A stretch of DNA of 64,000 nt from positions 2,728,001 through 2,792,000 of the forward strand of contig JAVFKD010000004.1 in the NCBI GenBank assembly GCA_036429605.1, in the 5' to 3' direction. The position numbers and the translations under genes were made by a program. The notes beneath the pieces are model-generated. The model had not been told where the DNA came from. It saw only the letters and a list, made by a program, of their open reading frames with translations, and ran no database searches. Source of the DNA: Cladobotryum mycophilum. Its lineage: Eukaryota > Ascomycota > Sordariomycetes > Hypocreales > Hypocreaceae. Below are positions 24,003 to 35,645 of the stretch, piece by piece (positions within the stretch are counted from its first letter, which is position 1; each line of letters begins with the position of its first letter).

Positions 24003-27000
24003 TTACTCGCTCTCATTATCCCAGTCCATTGGAATGTAGTCAGGGACGGGCTGCACTACTTGTTCGGCCGTTACATCACCAGAGGGAGGTGCCAGTCCCC
24101 TGCCCTCACACTTAATCTTCGGTCCGCCTGCCGAGACGATTGCTCTCTCAACACAACCGGCTTTTATTAGGGTCGGAAGGTCGAACCAGACATTGGCCGG
24201 CTCGTTGAAAGTCGCATCACGCCAGTCCCAAAGGGTCACTTTACCACAGCCTTTCTCCTGGTGTCGAAGGTCATAGCCATGATCATCGCCCCAGCCACTG
24301 ATATTGGTAATATGGAACCGATATGCGAGGGAATAGTCATTATAAATGACACATGCGGCTGTCTTGGGCTTTGGCCCCGGAGTAGGGCCTGGAGATGGCT
24401 CTGTGGTTGGCGGCGGCGGTTCCAGCATTTTCTGCCATTCGTCATAGTCAGCCTTGATGGCCTTTCTCTGGTCCTCGGTCAGACTACCGTCAACAGGATC
24501 GTCCTCTATTGTGCTGGGGAAGTCTGTCGGGCTGAGAGACGGGGTTGATGTTATTGTCGTTGTTATCGTCATATCCATAGGCTCACAGTCGTACACCGTC
24601 TCGCACTTTGTTCGCGTTGTTGTCGACCAGCTAGTTGTCGGCGTCCTCTGCACCGGGGTGCTACTGACAAACTCCGTGCAGTCCTGACCTGTCTGCAGAG
24701 TCGTACAGGCCTTAGCCGTTGGCATACGACCAGGGGGCAGTTGAGCAGGCCGCATGGCGCGTTGCATCCAACACCGCCATCGGGACAGCCGGGAAGCTTG
24801 GGACAGTTGAAAAGGCAGATTGGCTTGGGAAGAGGCATGGGGGTAACCTTTGGGAGAACGTCTATAGTGAGAAGCTGGCAGAATATTCCGCAATTTCCCT
24901 TCCCAAAGCAGTGCTCGCCTTTACAACCACCAGAGGCGCAGTCTCCGTACTTATTCTTACTACAAGCGCCTCCTGTGTGACAGTGGGGTCCGATACAATC
25001 GCCACCTTGGTGACAGTGTGGACCTGAGCAGCCGCCGCCCTCTTTACACGTCTCGTCATCTTCGCAGTCACCACCCCTGACACACTTCGGGCCAATGCAA
25101 TGACCGCCGCGCGTACACTTGACTTTCCTGCAGTCTCCGCCTTCTATGCAGTTGGGTCCAATGCAGTCTCCACCACGGGTGCAGGTATCATCCTCGCAGT
25201 TAGGGCCCTTAGTACAGTGGTCATCCTTGCAGTCAGGTCCACTGGGAGGAGGGGGTGGAACGGGATTCTGGGGATCATCTGGGAGCTGAGAAGGCGCCGG
25301 TTCCTTTGGCGTTGTATTCGGTGGAATTGGATAACTGACAGTCGGTTGCCACGTAATGGGCAAAGGAAGCCAACCCCCGCATCCTGAGTGGTTGTAGTTG
25401 TAGCTGGAGGATTGGGATCGGGGTTTGGGCTGGGATTGGGACCAGGACTGGATGTGCCCCCAGGGCGTCCGGGTTGGGGAATGGGATCTAAAATTGGTGT
25501 CCAACCAGCAGGCAATCGAATCGTGGTTGGCTCTGGAGTAATACGGGGTATAGGGTTATATGTGATGACGGTGACTCCCTTGCTGATATCCGTCGTATCA
25601 AACGTAAAGGGCTGATACCCAACCTCGGACACCTCGAATGGCTTAGCTACCACTGTGGAGCTTATCGAATTGCCAGACCTGATTGTGATGGTTGTGTACG
25701 CGGTGAGCGTTACCTTTGTGGATAACGGCGATGGCTTGAGGAGGTTTGTACATCCAGCAGGCGCCTGGATGATTGGGTTGTCCCAGTTCCAAATTATCCC
25801 ATCAAAGACATTAACGCACGATGATTGATTGTAATCTCCCACCGGCCCCACGACATCGGAAGGTCCAAATTCCTGGAGATCAGTAGCCCAATCAATAGTA
25901 CCTAGGAAGTTCAATCCCTTCCATGTGTCTCGACGAGCTTGCTTGGTCTTGTCGTTCATATAGGCAACCCATTCTGTATCTGTAGCAGAATCAGTATGCG
26001 GTCTCGGCTCAGATCAGAGCATATCAACTTACTATTATAGACCAAATAATCAGAAGCCGATTTGTCGTCATACCAAGTCTTTACGCCCCCAGGCGACCTC
26101 GCAATGATCTCCTTGATCTCGGCATTGGACAAATAACCGCCCGTGTTAGTGCATCGTCCCTCGGCGGCATCTGATCGGGTATTGGTGCCAGTGAAGGTGC
26201 ACTGCGGACCCGTGCAGCCTGCTTGAGCCATGCGGAACGATCTGCCGTAACTAGACTCGCCCACCATGATCTTCATAGCTGGAACACCGGCCTTTGTAAC
26301 TGTATGACATTAGCTATTAGCAAAGCTTGCATCACTGAAACCTGGATGTCATTGGCCTCCTTACTCATAGACAGGGCAAGCATTACTTCTGTCTGGTTAA
26401 CATGACTACGCAAACAGTTGCCAGCGGGGCAGCCATCCATCGCCCATTTGCTACCGTAATCCCATTGTCCTATCCAGGGAATCATTAGTTAGTTAGATGA
26501 TAAAGTATAACAGCAAATTATGCGCCGCTCACCATGAAGATCATATGTCATGTAAACGATATAATCCACAATGTCACCTATCTCTCTGATGAGGAACGGC
26601 TTCAAGTACCAGTAGGAAGCTGGAGCAGCAATGGAAAGAGAATACCCGAATGGCAATGCTCTTCTCAAGGCACGGAGGAAGGCGAGATAGTTCGGTGCAT
26701 CGTCAGGGAGACCTATAGGGATTCCGGGAATGTCAGGAGCCTGTGGTTGACGTAAAGGAGTTAGCAAATAGATCAAGGCAATGCGTCTCAACATGGCCGC
26801 AAATCGATCAGAAAGGAAAATCGAAACCTACACCAGGATATTCCCAGTCAATATCAACGCCATCCAAATTATGTGACTTGACGAAATCGACGATATTTGC
26901 CACAAACCTATCTCTGTTTTCGGCGAACATGGCTTCACGAAGAACCTGGTAGGTGGCCGGGTCAGTCGAGAATCCCCATCCTCCAAAAGATACGATCCTC

Positions 27001-28793
27001 TTGGTCTTTGAAGAGCTGAGACTCAAAAATCCTTCCCATTGGCCTCGGGTATCGTTCACGGTGACCTTGAAATCCTTTGTGATATCGGCAAACGCCCAGT
27101 GCATATGAGTATAGCTGAGGGTATTGGCCCACTCCGCTCTCTGATGAAGACAAGAACGATCCCAATTGAAGGCTTCATAGTATCCAACGCGCTGGTATTG
27201 GGGAGGCGTTATCTTATTGTTAACAATGTCCATTCCGCAGTTCGAGATGCAGCCAAAGACATTGGGCGGGGAGGTTCCAGGATTTCCGGTAGGGCCTTCG
27301 GCCTCGGTACAAAACTGAGCGTTGACTCCGCAATTACCCCAGATGTTACAGCACGCGTTTAATGGGCAAGGATTGACATTGGCGAGGATAGCAGCATCTT
27401 TGATGATACCGTTGATAATAGTGCCGGGCTTTTGGGGACCACAGGTGGCATCGCCGAGGATTGCAGGCGCTGGAGGATATCCCTTGCTGAGACAAATCTT
27501 CATGCCAACGCTCAAGTACTGGCAGCCTCTCCATCCCCAAGTAGTCTTGTCGTTGAATGTAGCCACATCCTGTGGTGTCAGGCTGTACTCGACTCCTATT
27601 CTAGAGCAATCGTCTCCCGCCTTGATCGTGTATGTATTACAGGTGCCATCAGCACCTGGTAATGGCTTGAGTGAGCCGGATCCACAGCAGACCTTTTGTC
27701 CGACCTGGAGTTTTCTGCACCAATCTTGTCCATTGCCAGCGTTGTTATACTTGAACAGATCAGCAGTCGAAATCTTGCATGCCTTGGCCAGGCCATCACA
27801 TGAGCCACCTGGAGGCACCGTCTGGGTAGGGCAGTACCCCGGGTTCGCCCTCTCTGTCAACAGGCTAGGGGAGTTGCTGATTTTGGGAGACTGCTTTGTC
27901 GATGTTGAGTTGAAGATTGTCATGTTGTTGGCGCTGACCCCGGGTGAGACCTGCAGAGCCAACTCTCGAATGACGAAATCTTGGGACAAAATAGAAACAT
28001 CTCTCTTGCTTGACCTCTTGTCCGTGCACTTGCCCTCATTCCAAGACAGGAACGCCGATCGAACGTAGGAAATATCCTTTGCGGAAGCAACCGCCAAGCC
28101 AGCAGTGTGCTGCAGGTCCCGCGTCTCGCCACAAATCTGGGTGAGAAGGTTGACGGCAGACAGGTCTGATTTCTTGTAGTAGTCCAGAAGCTCGTCGACC
28201 ATAGAGGGGATGGTAGACTTGTCCAGGGCGGGGCCAGCGAAGGCACCGACAACGGCGCCCTTGTAGTAGCTGAGCATGATGGTTTGTTCCTGACCACAGC
28301 CGGCTGCGGCTCCGGTCTCGTCAACGTAGGTCTTCATCTCGCTGAGCGCTTGGACGAGAAGGTCGTTGCTTTCATGCTTGGATGAGGCACTCTCTTGAGA
28401 AAATTGCAAAGATACTCGGGATTCGCTAGCACCGCTGACGCAGGCTACATCTTCTCTCTTTTCATTTTCCCTCTTTTCTTGTTTATCCTGGGTGCTCGTA
28501 CAGGCGCGAATCAAAACCGTGCTGGAGGGATCGCTGAGGGGAGTGTAAATGTTCAAGTCGAAAAGCATCGGCTGGTCGCATGCCGCCAGCGTCTCCAGAG
28601 AGGAGTAGACAGTCCACTCGACAGGAGGCCGTCCTGCACATTCTGCCGGGCAAGGGCTGATCTGCGCAAGAAAAGTTTTTGGCTTGTCGATATCAAAAAC
28701 ATTGTAGGTGTTGCTCAGAGCCAGGGCGGATGAACCGGTAAGGACTGCCCAAGTAAGGGCTGGCACAACTGCCCAGGGCCTCGGCCGCGGCAT
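24003..28793 (-). CDS. Secreted LysM/ChtBD1/GH18 chitinase, killer-toxin-like subgroup C
   Basis: Five exons: 26832-28793, 26533-26740, 26365-26469, 26033-26299 and 24003-25979. About 1506 residues. ATG 28793 starts a signal peptide (hydrophobic to about residue 24). An N-terminal domain is followed by two LysM modules (about 318-368 and 383-435), a hevein-type chitin-binding module (about 448-510) and GH18 from about 533, with the catalytic DGVDIDWE near 644-651. After GH18 come a Pro/Thr linker, about ten 11-residue cysteine repeats (24885-25240), a Thr-rich stretch and a conserved C-terminal domain. This is the architecture of subgroup C chitinases, similar to the chitinase subunit of yeast killer toxins. 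It cleaves chitin in walls, its own or another fungus's. The last exon shifts frame twice, at + strand C5 (25375-25379) and G5 (24733-24737), each fitting one missing base. Error or genuine inactivation are both possible. Confidence 0.9.
24885..25240 (-). repeat. Coding repeat: eleven-residue cysteine-glycine units of the chitinase
   Basis: About ten units of pattern C-x4-C-x2-G-G-x in the chitinase C-terminal region, varying in the central residues (IGPN, IGPK, SGPH, EDDT), so the repeat is old enough to have diverged at the DNA level. Confidence 0.85.
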
Positions 28794-29444
28794 GTTGGAA
28801 GATTTCAAAGAGATATGCAAGAACAGGTTGCTCCTGCACTTGAAATTGAGCGGTTGTCGTTGAAGGCAGAGGCGTCTAGTTCTATACTTGGCTCTGGGGA
28901 CGGTGGGAAAGGGGGCAACGGTAGCCACAGCACAACTCAGATTCTAACAATAGAAAACTGCAACCTATTCAACAGCTGGCATAATTAAACTTGCTTATAT
29001 TCATATGCATATTTCGGCTACCTGCCTAGTTACCAGCTGCCAAAATTGGACCAGTGTTATCTGAAATTTTCATGTATGTTGGCCGGCTCATGAGTTATTC
29101 TGGACGGCTTTTGTTGGTAATAGATTCTCTCCACTACCGTGAGAGCGTTGGTTGACGTTTTTCATGGGCCCTGGTCAATAATGAATGCCGCGTTGAGCCA
29201 AGAAATGGTCCTCGCTCCTATTCAGTCACGCACTCTCCTGCGGGACCTACGAGGGGTCCATTCTTCAAAGAGTAGACAATATGCTTGTGCAAAGAGAATA
29301 GCAGTGGATCGCTTTCGCGGTAAGTGTTTCGTGAGTCTGTTGATATAAACCACTTCCCATTGCATAACTTTTACTTAGACTGTAATCCCTCTCTATCCAG
29401 TTCCTCTGCGCCGCGCTGCTTTCTTTTGCAGCATAGGAGGGACG
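28794..29444. promoter_or_regulatory. Shared divergent promoter region of chitinase and metalloprotease genes
   Basis: 651 bp separate the two start codons, so both promoters must lie here. A TATA-like word (GATATAAAC) occurs near 29340-29348, about 100 bp upstream of the metalloprotease ATG. AT-rich DNA with TATATTCATATGCATATT at about 28995-29015 lies about 200 bp from the chitinase ATG. Co-regulation is an inference from the arrangement only. Confidence 0.4.
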
Positions 29445-31326
29445 ATGGCTAGACTTCGATTACAGTCCTCCTCATTACTTATATTTCTCACTTTCTTTGT
29501 GTATGTTTTCGGCTGCCGCGAGCCTCCTTTGGCAAGCGTACTAGCGAAAGATCATGCACATCATGAACGCCATATCGATGTCAACGCTACGCTCCCCGCC
29601 ATACGTGCGAGGTCTATAGGGAAGCGCGATGCCAGTCTTCATTGCGGAGATTCTCGGATGGCTAGTCTTATTGTGGAGGCCATGCGAGATGCAGAAATGA
29701 TCGTAAGCCGATCTATGACAGCAGCCTGCACTCACGCACCCCAATGTGAATCTTGTTACTGATGAAATTCCATTCAGGTAGGTAACGCAGTAAAATCCTT
29801 GAACCTCCTTCAGACCTTGTTCGATCCTGCAACTGGTGAGCTCCGGTTCGGAAAAGAACATCAAGCAAACCGGCTTCCCGATGAGGAAACGGCCTTCTCA
29901 ACCTATAGCATGTTCGTTCACCGGGCAAACCAGGGACCAAACCATCCAGAGAATAAAAGGGGCTTTGAAGCAATCCAATTCACACTGGGTAAGTTTCTAG
30001 AATACTAAAACGGCTTTATTGATTGTGATCATGCGCTTACATCAAATCATAATATTGATAGATGTCGCCAAGACTCTGAGGCAGTCTATTACTGCTTATC
30101 TAGCCAACCAACCTATTCGCAACAGTTACCGTTTGCGCATCCATTGCGATGAGAAAGAAATTTTTGGCGATAAAAACTGGAATGGTCTCACCTACACGGA
30201 TGGTCAGTCTTGCTCTCTCCCTCTCCTCTCCCTCTCCCTCTCTCCTCTCCCTCTCTCCTCTCCCTCTCTCCTCTCCCCCTCTCCTCTTTGCTATCGAATC
30301 TAATCGTCACTAACCTCGCAAAATCACAGAAACGGGTAAACCAAATCGTAAGGACTTGCGCAAACAGAGCTCTGCACCTTAAAAAAAGCCGCCCTGCTAA
30401 CCTTTCTATCATTCATAAACAGCCTCCCATGATGACTACTATTTCCTCTGGCAAGATAAGGGAACTATGAGAACACCAACGGAATTCGGGCAATGGTCTG
30501 CCAGAAAAAAGGTCTGCCGACACACAAAAGATGAAACGAGTCGAGACTTTGGCAGCCTTAAAATCCCTACCATGCGTGCTTACGCATACGTGTTAACTCC
30601 AAGACATGACGAGACTGATGAGACTATGACGTTTTGCAAATGGACATACGATGACTGGTACAACCATGAAAGCTATACGAAGCTAATCGGCGTGCACTAT
30701 CGCGGTATGCACGTTGAACAATTTTATAAGCCAACGGAAGACCAAAAAACGGCAGCTGTGAAACTCGTGGATGGCAGAATTGGTCTCGAACATGTCCAGA
30801 AATACTTCGTCACTACCCTCATTCACGAGCTTACACATTCCAAGTCAATGGTCACGTCAGATTTACGATTGCGTAAGTTTAAGACGCCCAACACCTACAT
30901 GATGAACCCTACATTGATCCAACTACTCATATGCCCATAGTCGACATCCATTGCGCCCCGGAACGTACAACCACGGAGCTTTGGTGCTTAGAAAGCATTG
31001 CCAAGGGTGAGTCGGGTTTAGACGACGAGGGCCACCCACAGGGTGAACTGGACGCGGGTAAGATCGAATATCCATTCCAATTCCGTTGGTAATACCACTT
31101 GGTGTTTGATGCTAATGATGCTGTTCATTTCTACAGAAGCTTTTGCCTTGTTTTCCATGGGTGAGTCAGATCCTATTTCTTCTTTTAATGAAAAGAAAAG
31201 AAAGAAAAACTGCCACTCCCACTATAAATGCTGAAACTAACTTAATGAACCAAAAATCTAGCCATGTGGATGAATTCTGTCACCTGGTATCGAGATTACT
31301 CTGCGGGCTACAGAGCCGACCATTAA
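29445..31326 (+). CDS. Secreted HExxH metalloprotease-like protein
   Basis: Eight exons: 29445-29702, 29779-29989, 30062-30202, 30330-30347, 30423-30872, 30941-31057, 31137-31160 and 31262-31326. They sum to 1284 nt (427 residues) with every junction in phase. The 18-bp exon 4 is inferred because both flanking introns have CTAAC branch points; skipping it also keeps frame. Residues 1-24 form a signal peptide. HELTHS at 344-349 is a zinc-protease motif at the end of a helix (VTTLIHELTHS). The downstream ELDAEAFALF resembles the alpha-helix following the metal site in deuterolysin-like (M35) enzymes, but I do not see the GTxD third ligand typical of M35. So it could be a distant aspzincin or an inactive relative. 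A CT-rich minisatellite lies in intron 3. Fungal proteins of this kind include wall-active proteases and effector-like proteins; the role here is unknown. Confidence 0.75.
30208..30290. repeat. CTCTCC minisatellite inside an intron
   Basis: Imperfect tandem CTCTCC/CTCTCCCT units in intron 3 of the metalloprotease-like gene. The polypyrimidine strand is the coding strand, and the intron still ends in a normal CTAAC..ACAG. Confidence 0.8.
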
Positions 31327-31926
31327 TGATCAATTGGAAACCGGGCTACTTCTGATACGGATCGCTTGAACGACGGCTGCTGGCTGGATCCGCTCTAGAT
31401 AATTGGCATGGACTTCAAGGGTTGGCTCCCCGGTATTTACAGACTTGCGTCTCACGTAGTCTGCTATACAATCTATAGTAAGATAGAGACCTACGAGGTA
31501 GATACTTGGCTGGAAGAAGCTTGTCTAGGTACATACGTATAGCACAGCCCTATCTATTCAAGTCGTTTCGGGTATAAATACTCATCGTTGCAGACCGGGC
31601 ATTCCGTGTTATCTGTTGTTTCAGGGACAATGCCTTGGGGTTGCACAATTATGTCGCACACGATCCCTTATATATTGTCTATGAGTTGACTTGTAATTGT
31701 GTCCAGATGTTGGCTCTAGTGCGAGTACTAAATCTGATCTGGACGCGCATGTGCCGTGCCTGTTGGTTGGGCTCCTACTTTTTGTTATTGTTCGATGCAT
31801 GAATAGTTAGTTCTCCACTTCGGATACCTATTAACTCAAACTTCCCCCGATTCCTCAGTTCTATCTTCACCTCCTTACTCTACAAGCCTTCTTGCCCGAG
31901 CTCAAAGACGATAATCTTCCAAAGCC
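31327..31926. other. Intergenic with TATA element
   Basis: 600 bp between two tandem genes. It contains one good TATA consensus (separate entry). No gene. Confidence 0.45.
31573..31580 (+). promoter_or_regulatory. TATA box candidate (TATAAATA)
   Basis: GGGTATAAATACTC is a perfect TATA consensus in a GC-flanked context. It lies 347 bp upstream of the F-box-like gene's ATG, which would give a leader of about 300 nt, so it could serve that gene or an unrecognised transcript. Confidence 0.4.
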
Positions 31927-33620
31927 ATGGCTCCAACCCCTGTTCTTCCAAACGAAATCTTGCAGCTCCTCTTCCGTCACTTTTGCTCTCATTGCCGGAA
32001 CGAGCACATCTCCATCCTCCAATCAAGTACGCAGCAAATCCATCAAGGCAAACCACTCGAAAAAGCCTCACGAGAATCTGATCATCACACATTATGGTCA
32101 CTATGTCTTGTGTCAAAACAATTCCGGGACCTTGCCCAACCACTTCTTTATCACCAATTCATCGTGGGGTATGGGATTGAGGGTCGAATGTATGACTCCG
32201 AACGACAACGGCTACTTGCATTCACCCAGACGGTTATGCGACGACGTGATCTTGCCAGGAAAATCGACAGGGTGTTCATTCATAGAGGCCTTGTGGATTC
32301 CTTGTGTGATGTTGAGAGGCTTCTCGCTACGCTAAGGCGCGCTGCCGTCGTCTCAAATCCCTGCCTGTTTTCTTCGCCAGAGATGATTTCTTCTAAGTGG
32401 GCCCGAGAAAGAGATTATGCCATGTTCAAGAGAACCTTCACCCCAGTACCTGATGGACAACCGTTTTGGGCAGCAGGAACAATCGAGCATGAACAATACT
32501 TGGCAATGGAGGTTGTCGCCGCTCTTGTCGCCCTGCTCCCAAAGCTAGCCCATCTGGTTATACAGAATCGCAGTTCCTGGCCGAACGTCAAGGGGTCCTA
32601 CCCAATTTCACCGCAGGTCTTTGACATACGCAATCCGTCTGTGAAGACTCTCGAAACGGGATTGCCTATGAAAAATATGATGGGCATAATAGATGCAGCG
32701 GTAAACCTCGAAACACTTCATCTTGATGCAATCGACGAGACTTACGACTTTGAGTTTGAACAAACAATCGGAAAAGAATGTCCTGCCATGCCAAAATTAA
32801 GGCATATCCGCTTTACACGGAGCAAAATACAGCTGCATTATATGAGAACGATAGTCGGCAAGTGCACGGGTAGTCTCGAGACATTCTTCTACGAGGTCTG
32901 GAGAGAACCTCGACGTTTTGAGTCTTGGTATGTACAACGTAATGGACCCTACTGCTTGACAGTGTCCTATCCATACACACCCAAAATCAACCGTTGGCTA
33001 ATAAGAGTGACAACAGCATCCAAGAAATATTCATAGCCCGGTCCTCTCGAACCCACTACGAATCTAATATCTCCGAACGAACGGTCCCTCCCACTACACC
33101 AGTTCGCCTCAGTCATGTTTTCCAGATTCTCAGTGCCCACAAGGGAACACTGAAACGTTTGCACTTGGATTACCGAGGGGCAAGTCAGCGTCATACATGC
33201 GAACTTCCGACCTGGAGCCTTCGGGATTTTAGTGCATTAACCAACATTTTCTACGGCGCGTACGAAATATATCCCATCTTGGACGCCTTACGGAAGAACC
33301 AGCCGCAGAACTCAGCCCTGCCAATATCACTCAAGTCTCTTGCTCTTGCGGGCGTAGGTGCATATATCCCAGCGATCGACTATTCCGTGTTCCCAGCGGA
33401 CAGACAAACGGAGCCTGAAGGTGCTCCTGAAAGGTTTGCGCTGTTCAGTCTCGCCGAGGCCAGAGCAAATTGGCCTGCCCAGTTTGCAAACCTGGAACAA
33501 GTCGACTATTCCTTTGAGAAAGAATTACTGGGTGCGCATGATCTTGCTGATCTGACTAGAGTGTTTACATCGTCCGGAGTTCGGTTTTCACACAAACATA
33601 TAGACTCTCCTACAACGTAG
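31927..33620 (+). CDS. F-box-like protein of unknown target
   Basis: Modelled as two exons, 31927-32927 and 33008-33620, 537 residues. The start MAPTPVLPNEILQLLFRHFC and LWSLCLVSKQFRDLAQPLLY form an F-box-like pair of helices, with a divergent spacer between them. The remainder has leucine-spaced segments (LETLHLDAI, LKRLHLDYRG, LKSLALAGV) like the irregular leucine-rich repeats of fungal F-box proteins. The frame changes in the middle. An 80-bp intron with consensus donor GTATGT and a GCTAAT branch explains it, but its acceptor (AAGAG) is unusual and close to the branch. A missing base between 32943 and 33036 would also join the frames. Family call is moderate, target unknown. Confidence 0.68.
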
Positions 33621-34745
33621 TCTCACGTTCACAGGCGCCTGAGCGAATAAGGGAGATGGGGTCTTTTCTTTTAAAGGTTCTGTAGCGGGGTTGAGCTTGC
33701 ATTTAAAGAAGATGAGGAGTGGGAGCAGATCATGTATGTGCATTACTAGGTGGTCGGATGCAGACAATATCATCCACTTCAAGGAAACCCTTGGGCCTTG
33801 ACTCGAAGCAAACTACTGCCTATCTGGGGTAGGCAATTCGTAAACACGTTTTACCACCCCGTGTCCAAAAAAATCGACTACAGATGCATCTTAGACAAAG
33901 CATTTTAATAAAAACACCTCAAAATCATCATTCGAACCAGTTGCCCAATCCTTCCGCATAGCGTGCCACACGTGTCGATCTCTACATTCTCCACAGCCCG
34001 TTTTCTCGACTTCCTCTTCGGGCAGGTTGCTTTTTGATAGCGTTCTCTCCCCCACACACCACACAGGATCGGCACGAGAGCCGGACTGGCTAGTCGTTTG
34101 GAGACAGACGCAGAGTCGGAACTGTGAGACAAAAGGGGACTCGGATGCCGCCGCCCCCCCCCCCCAGCAAGGGTCTGTCCAGGTATTGCTAGCCAGCCCA
34201 TGTTTGTTCGTCTGCGATTCTGACTGGTTGAAAGAAGGATGACGAAGAAGATGTTCACTGTAAGGAGCTTAGACTCATTGGGAGGCAGATTTATGGTGGT
34301 GTAGAAAGACTTGTAGCAAAGCTAGGGGCGCTGATAAGACGAGTAAACACACATGGACTAATAAGTCCAAACTGCATGAAACCCTCGGTCGCCCAACTGG
34401 GAAACAATGCCATCAGCATCATCACTAGTAATATTTGATCTTCATTAATGTGCAAGTGGCTTTTTTTTGTCTTGCTTTAGCTGAAAAGTCAAGCGAGACA
34501 AGGGACGAATGGTCCAATCGTACTGAGACAGGATAGTAATATTGGGTAGGCCCGTCACAAAAACAGAAATGAACGGCATAGAACCCAACCCCCAAAAAAG
34601 TCTTTAGTATAAACATGGCGTCGGCGCCTCCCATCCTTAGCAATCCTGTCGGGCCTATAATTTATTCTTTATCTTGACGTCCCGTCGAAGAAGCCTTTAG
34701 TCACAACCTGGAACCACAGTTCAGCTCGAGCTTTGCTCTTCAACC
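33621..34745. other. Intergenic, 1.1 kb
   Basis: No supported gene. Contains a C10 run at about 34155-34164. A weak TATA-like TATAATTTA at 34656 lies 90 bp before the nuclease ATG. Confidence 0.45.
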
Positions 34746-35645
34746 ATGAAGTTCTCCGTTCTTCTCACCACCACCGCTGCCGTGGTTCTTGCAGCCCCAG
34801 CTCCCGCACCAGTATGGCTTCCCCGTCATCATCGTATGCCTTCTCATGGGCCAAAAGAAAAAGAAAAGGCTGCCAGTTACTGACAAAGCAATTTGCTTTC
34901 GTAACGTTATAGCCCGGCATTCCCTCTCCATCAGACGCCAAGACCCTGCTGGCAGACCTCCAGGTGGCCACTCCCAAACCCGGTGACGGTTACTCTCGCG
35001 CACAGTTCCCTCACTGGATCACCATCTCCGGCGCCTGCGATACTCGGTATGGGGAACTTGAATCTTTTTTCTTTCTTAGATGGCCTTGAAGTATTTGAAA
35101 AGGAAAGGAATGCTTGAGTGCTAATGTGTGTAACGACATAGCGAGACTGTTCTGAAGCGAGACGGAGTCAAGGTCGAGACTAATAGCAAATGTGCTTCTA
35201 CGTCGGGCACTTGGGTCAGCCCTTATGACGATGCAACCTGGACTCAGGCCAGCGATGTTGACATCGATCACATGGTTCCCTTGAAGAACGCTTGGATCGT
35301 ACGTATTTTCTTCTCTCCCTCTCTCTCTCTCTCTCTCTCTTCGAGGCCCTTGTCCATCTCTTCGGATTATACTTACACCCATCGCTCGCACAGTCCGGCG
35401 CCTCGGAATGGACAAAGGCCCAGCGCCAGGCCTTCGCCAACGACCTTACCCGCCCCCAACTCTGGGCCGTCACCGACAACGTCAACCAGTCCAAGGGCGA
35501 CAAGTCCCCCGACGCGTGGAAGCCCCCGCTCAAGAGCTTCTACTGCACGTACGCCGAGAGCTGGGTCCAGGTCAAGAGCTTCTACAAGCTCACCATCACG
35601 ACGGCCGAGAAGCAGGCCCTCGGTGACATGTTGAACACGTGCTAG
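34746..35645 (+). CDS. Small secreted HNH-type nuclease
   Basis: Four exons: 34746-34811, 34913-35046, 35142-35298 and 35394-35645; 202 residues, all junctions in phase. Residues 1-17 are a clear signal peptide (MKFSVLLTTTAAVVLAA) followed by an Ala-Pro stretch. The motif DHMVPLKNAW, with Asp109-His110, is the catalytic strand of the secreted HNH/DUF1524-type nucleases. Downstream NVNQSKGDKSP supplies the conserved Asn and Lys of the finger. Four cysteines after the signal could form two disulphides, as expected outside the cell. Such enzymes cut DNA or RNA for nutrient release or as antimicrobial proteins; which applies here is not shown. Intron 3 contains a (TC)n tract. The gene sits between an F-box gene and a cell-wall enzyme gene on the same strand. 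Confidence 0.87.

Noticed and set aside
25340..25470. Intron to explain the first chitinase frame change
   Set aside because: The only GT..AG pair in range is 39 bp long, a multiple of three, without branch site, so it cannot change frame.
30467..30940. Separate 157-codon gene containing the HELTH motif
   Set aside because: It is exon 5 of the eight-exon gene; upstream exons supply the signal peptide and join in phase.
35310..35342. (TC)n tract as a CRISPR or regulatory array
   Set aside because: Simple dinucleotide repeat inside an intron; no spacer structure.
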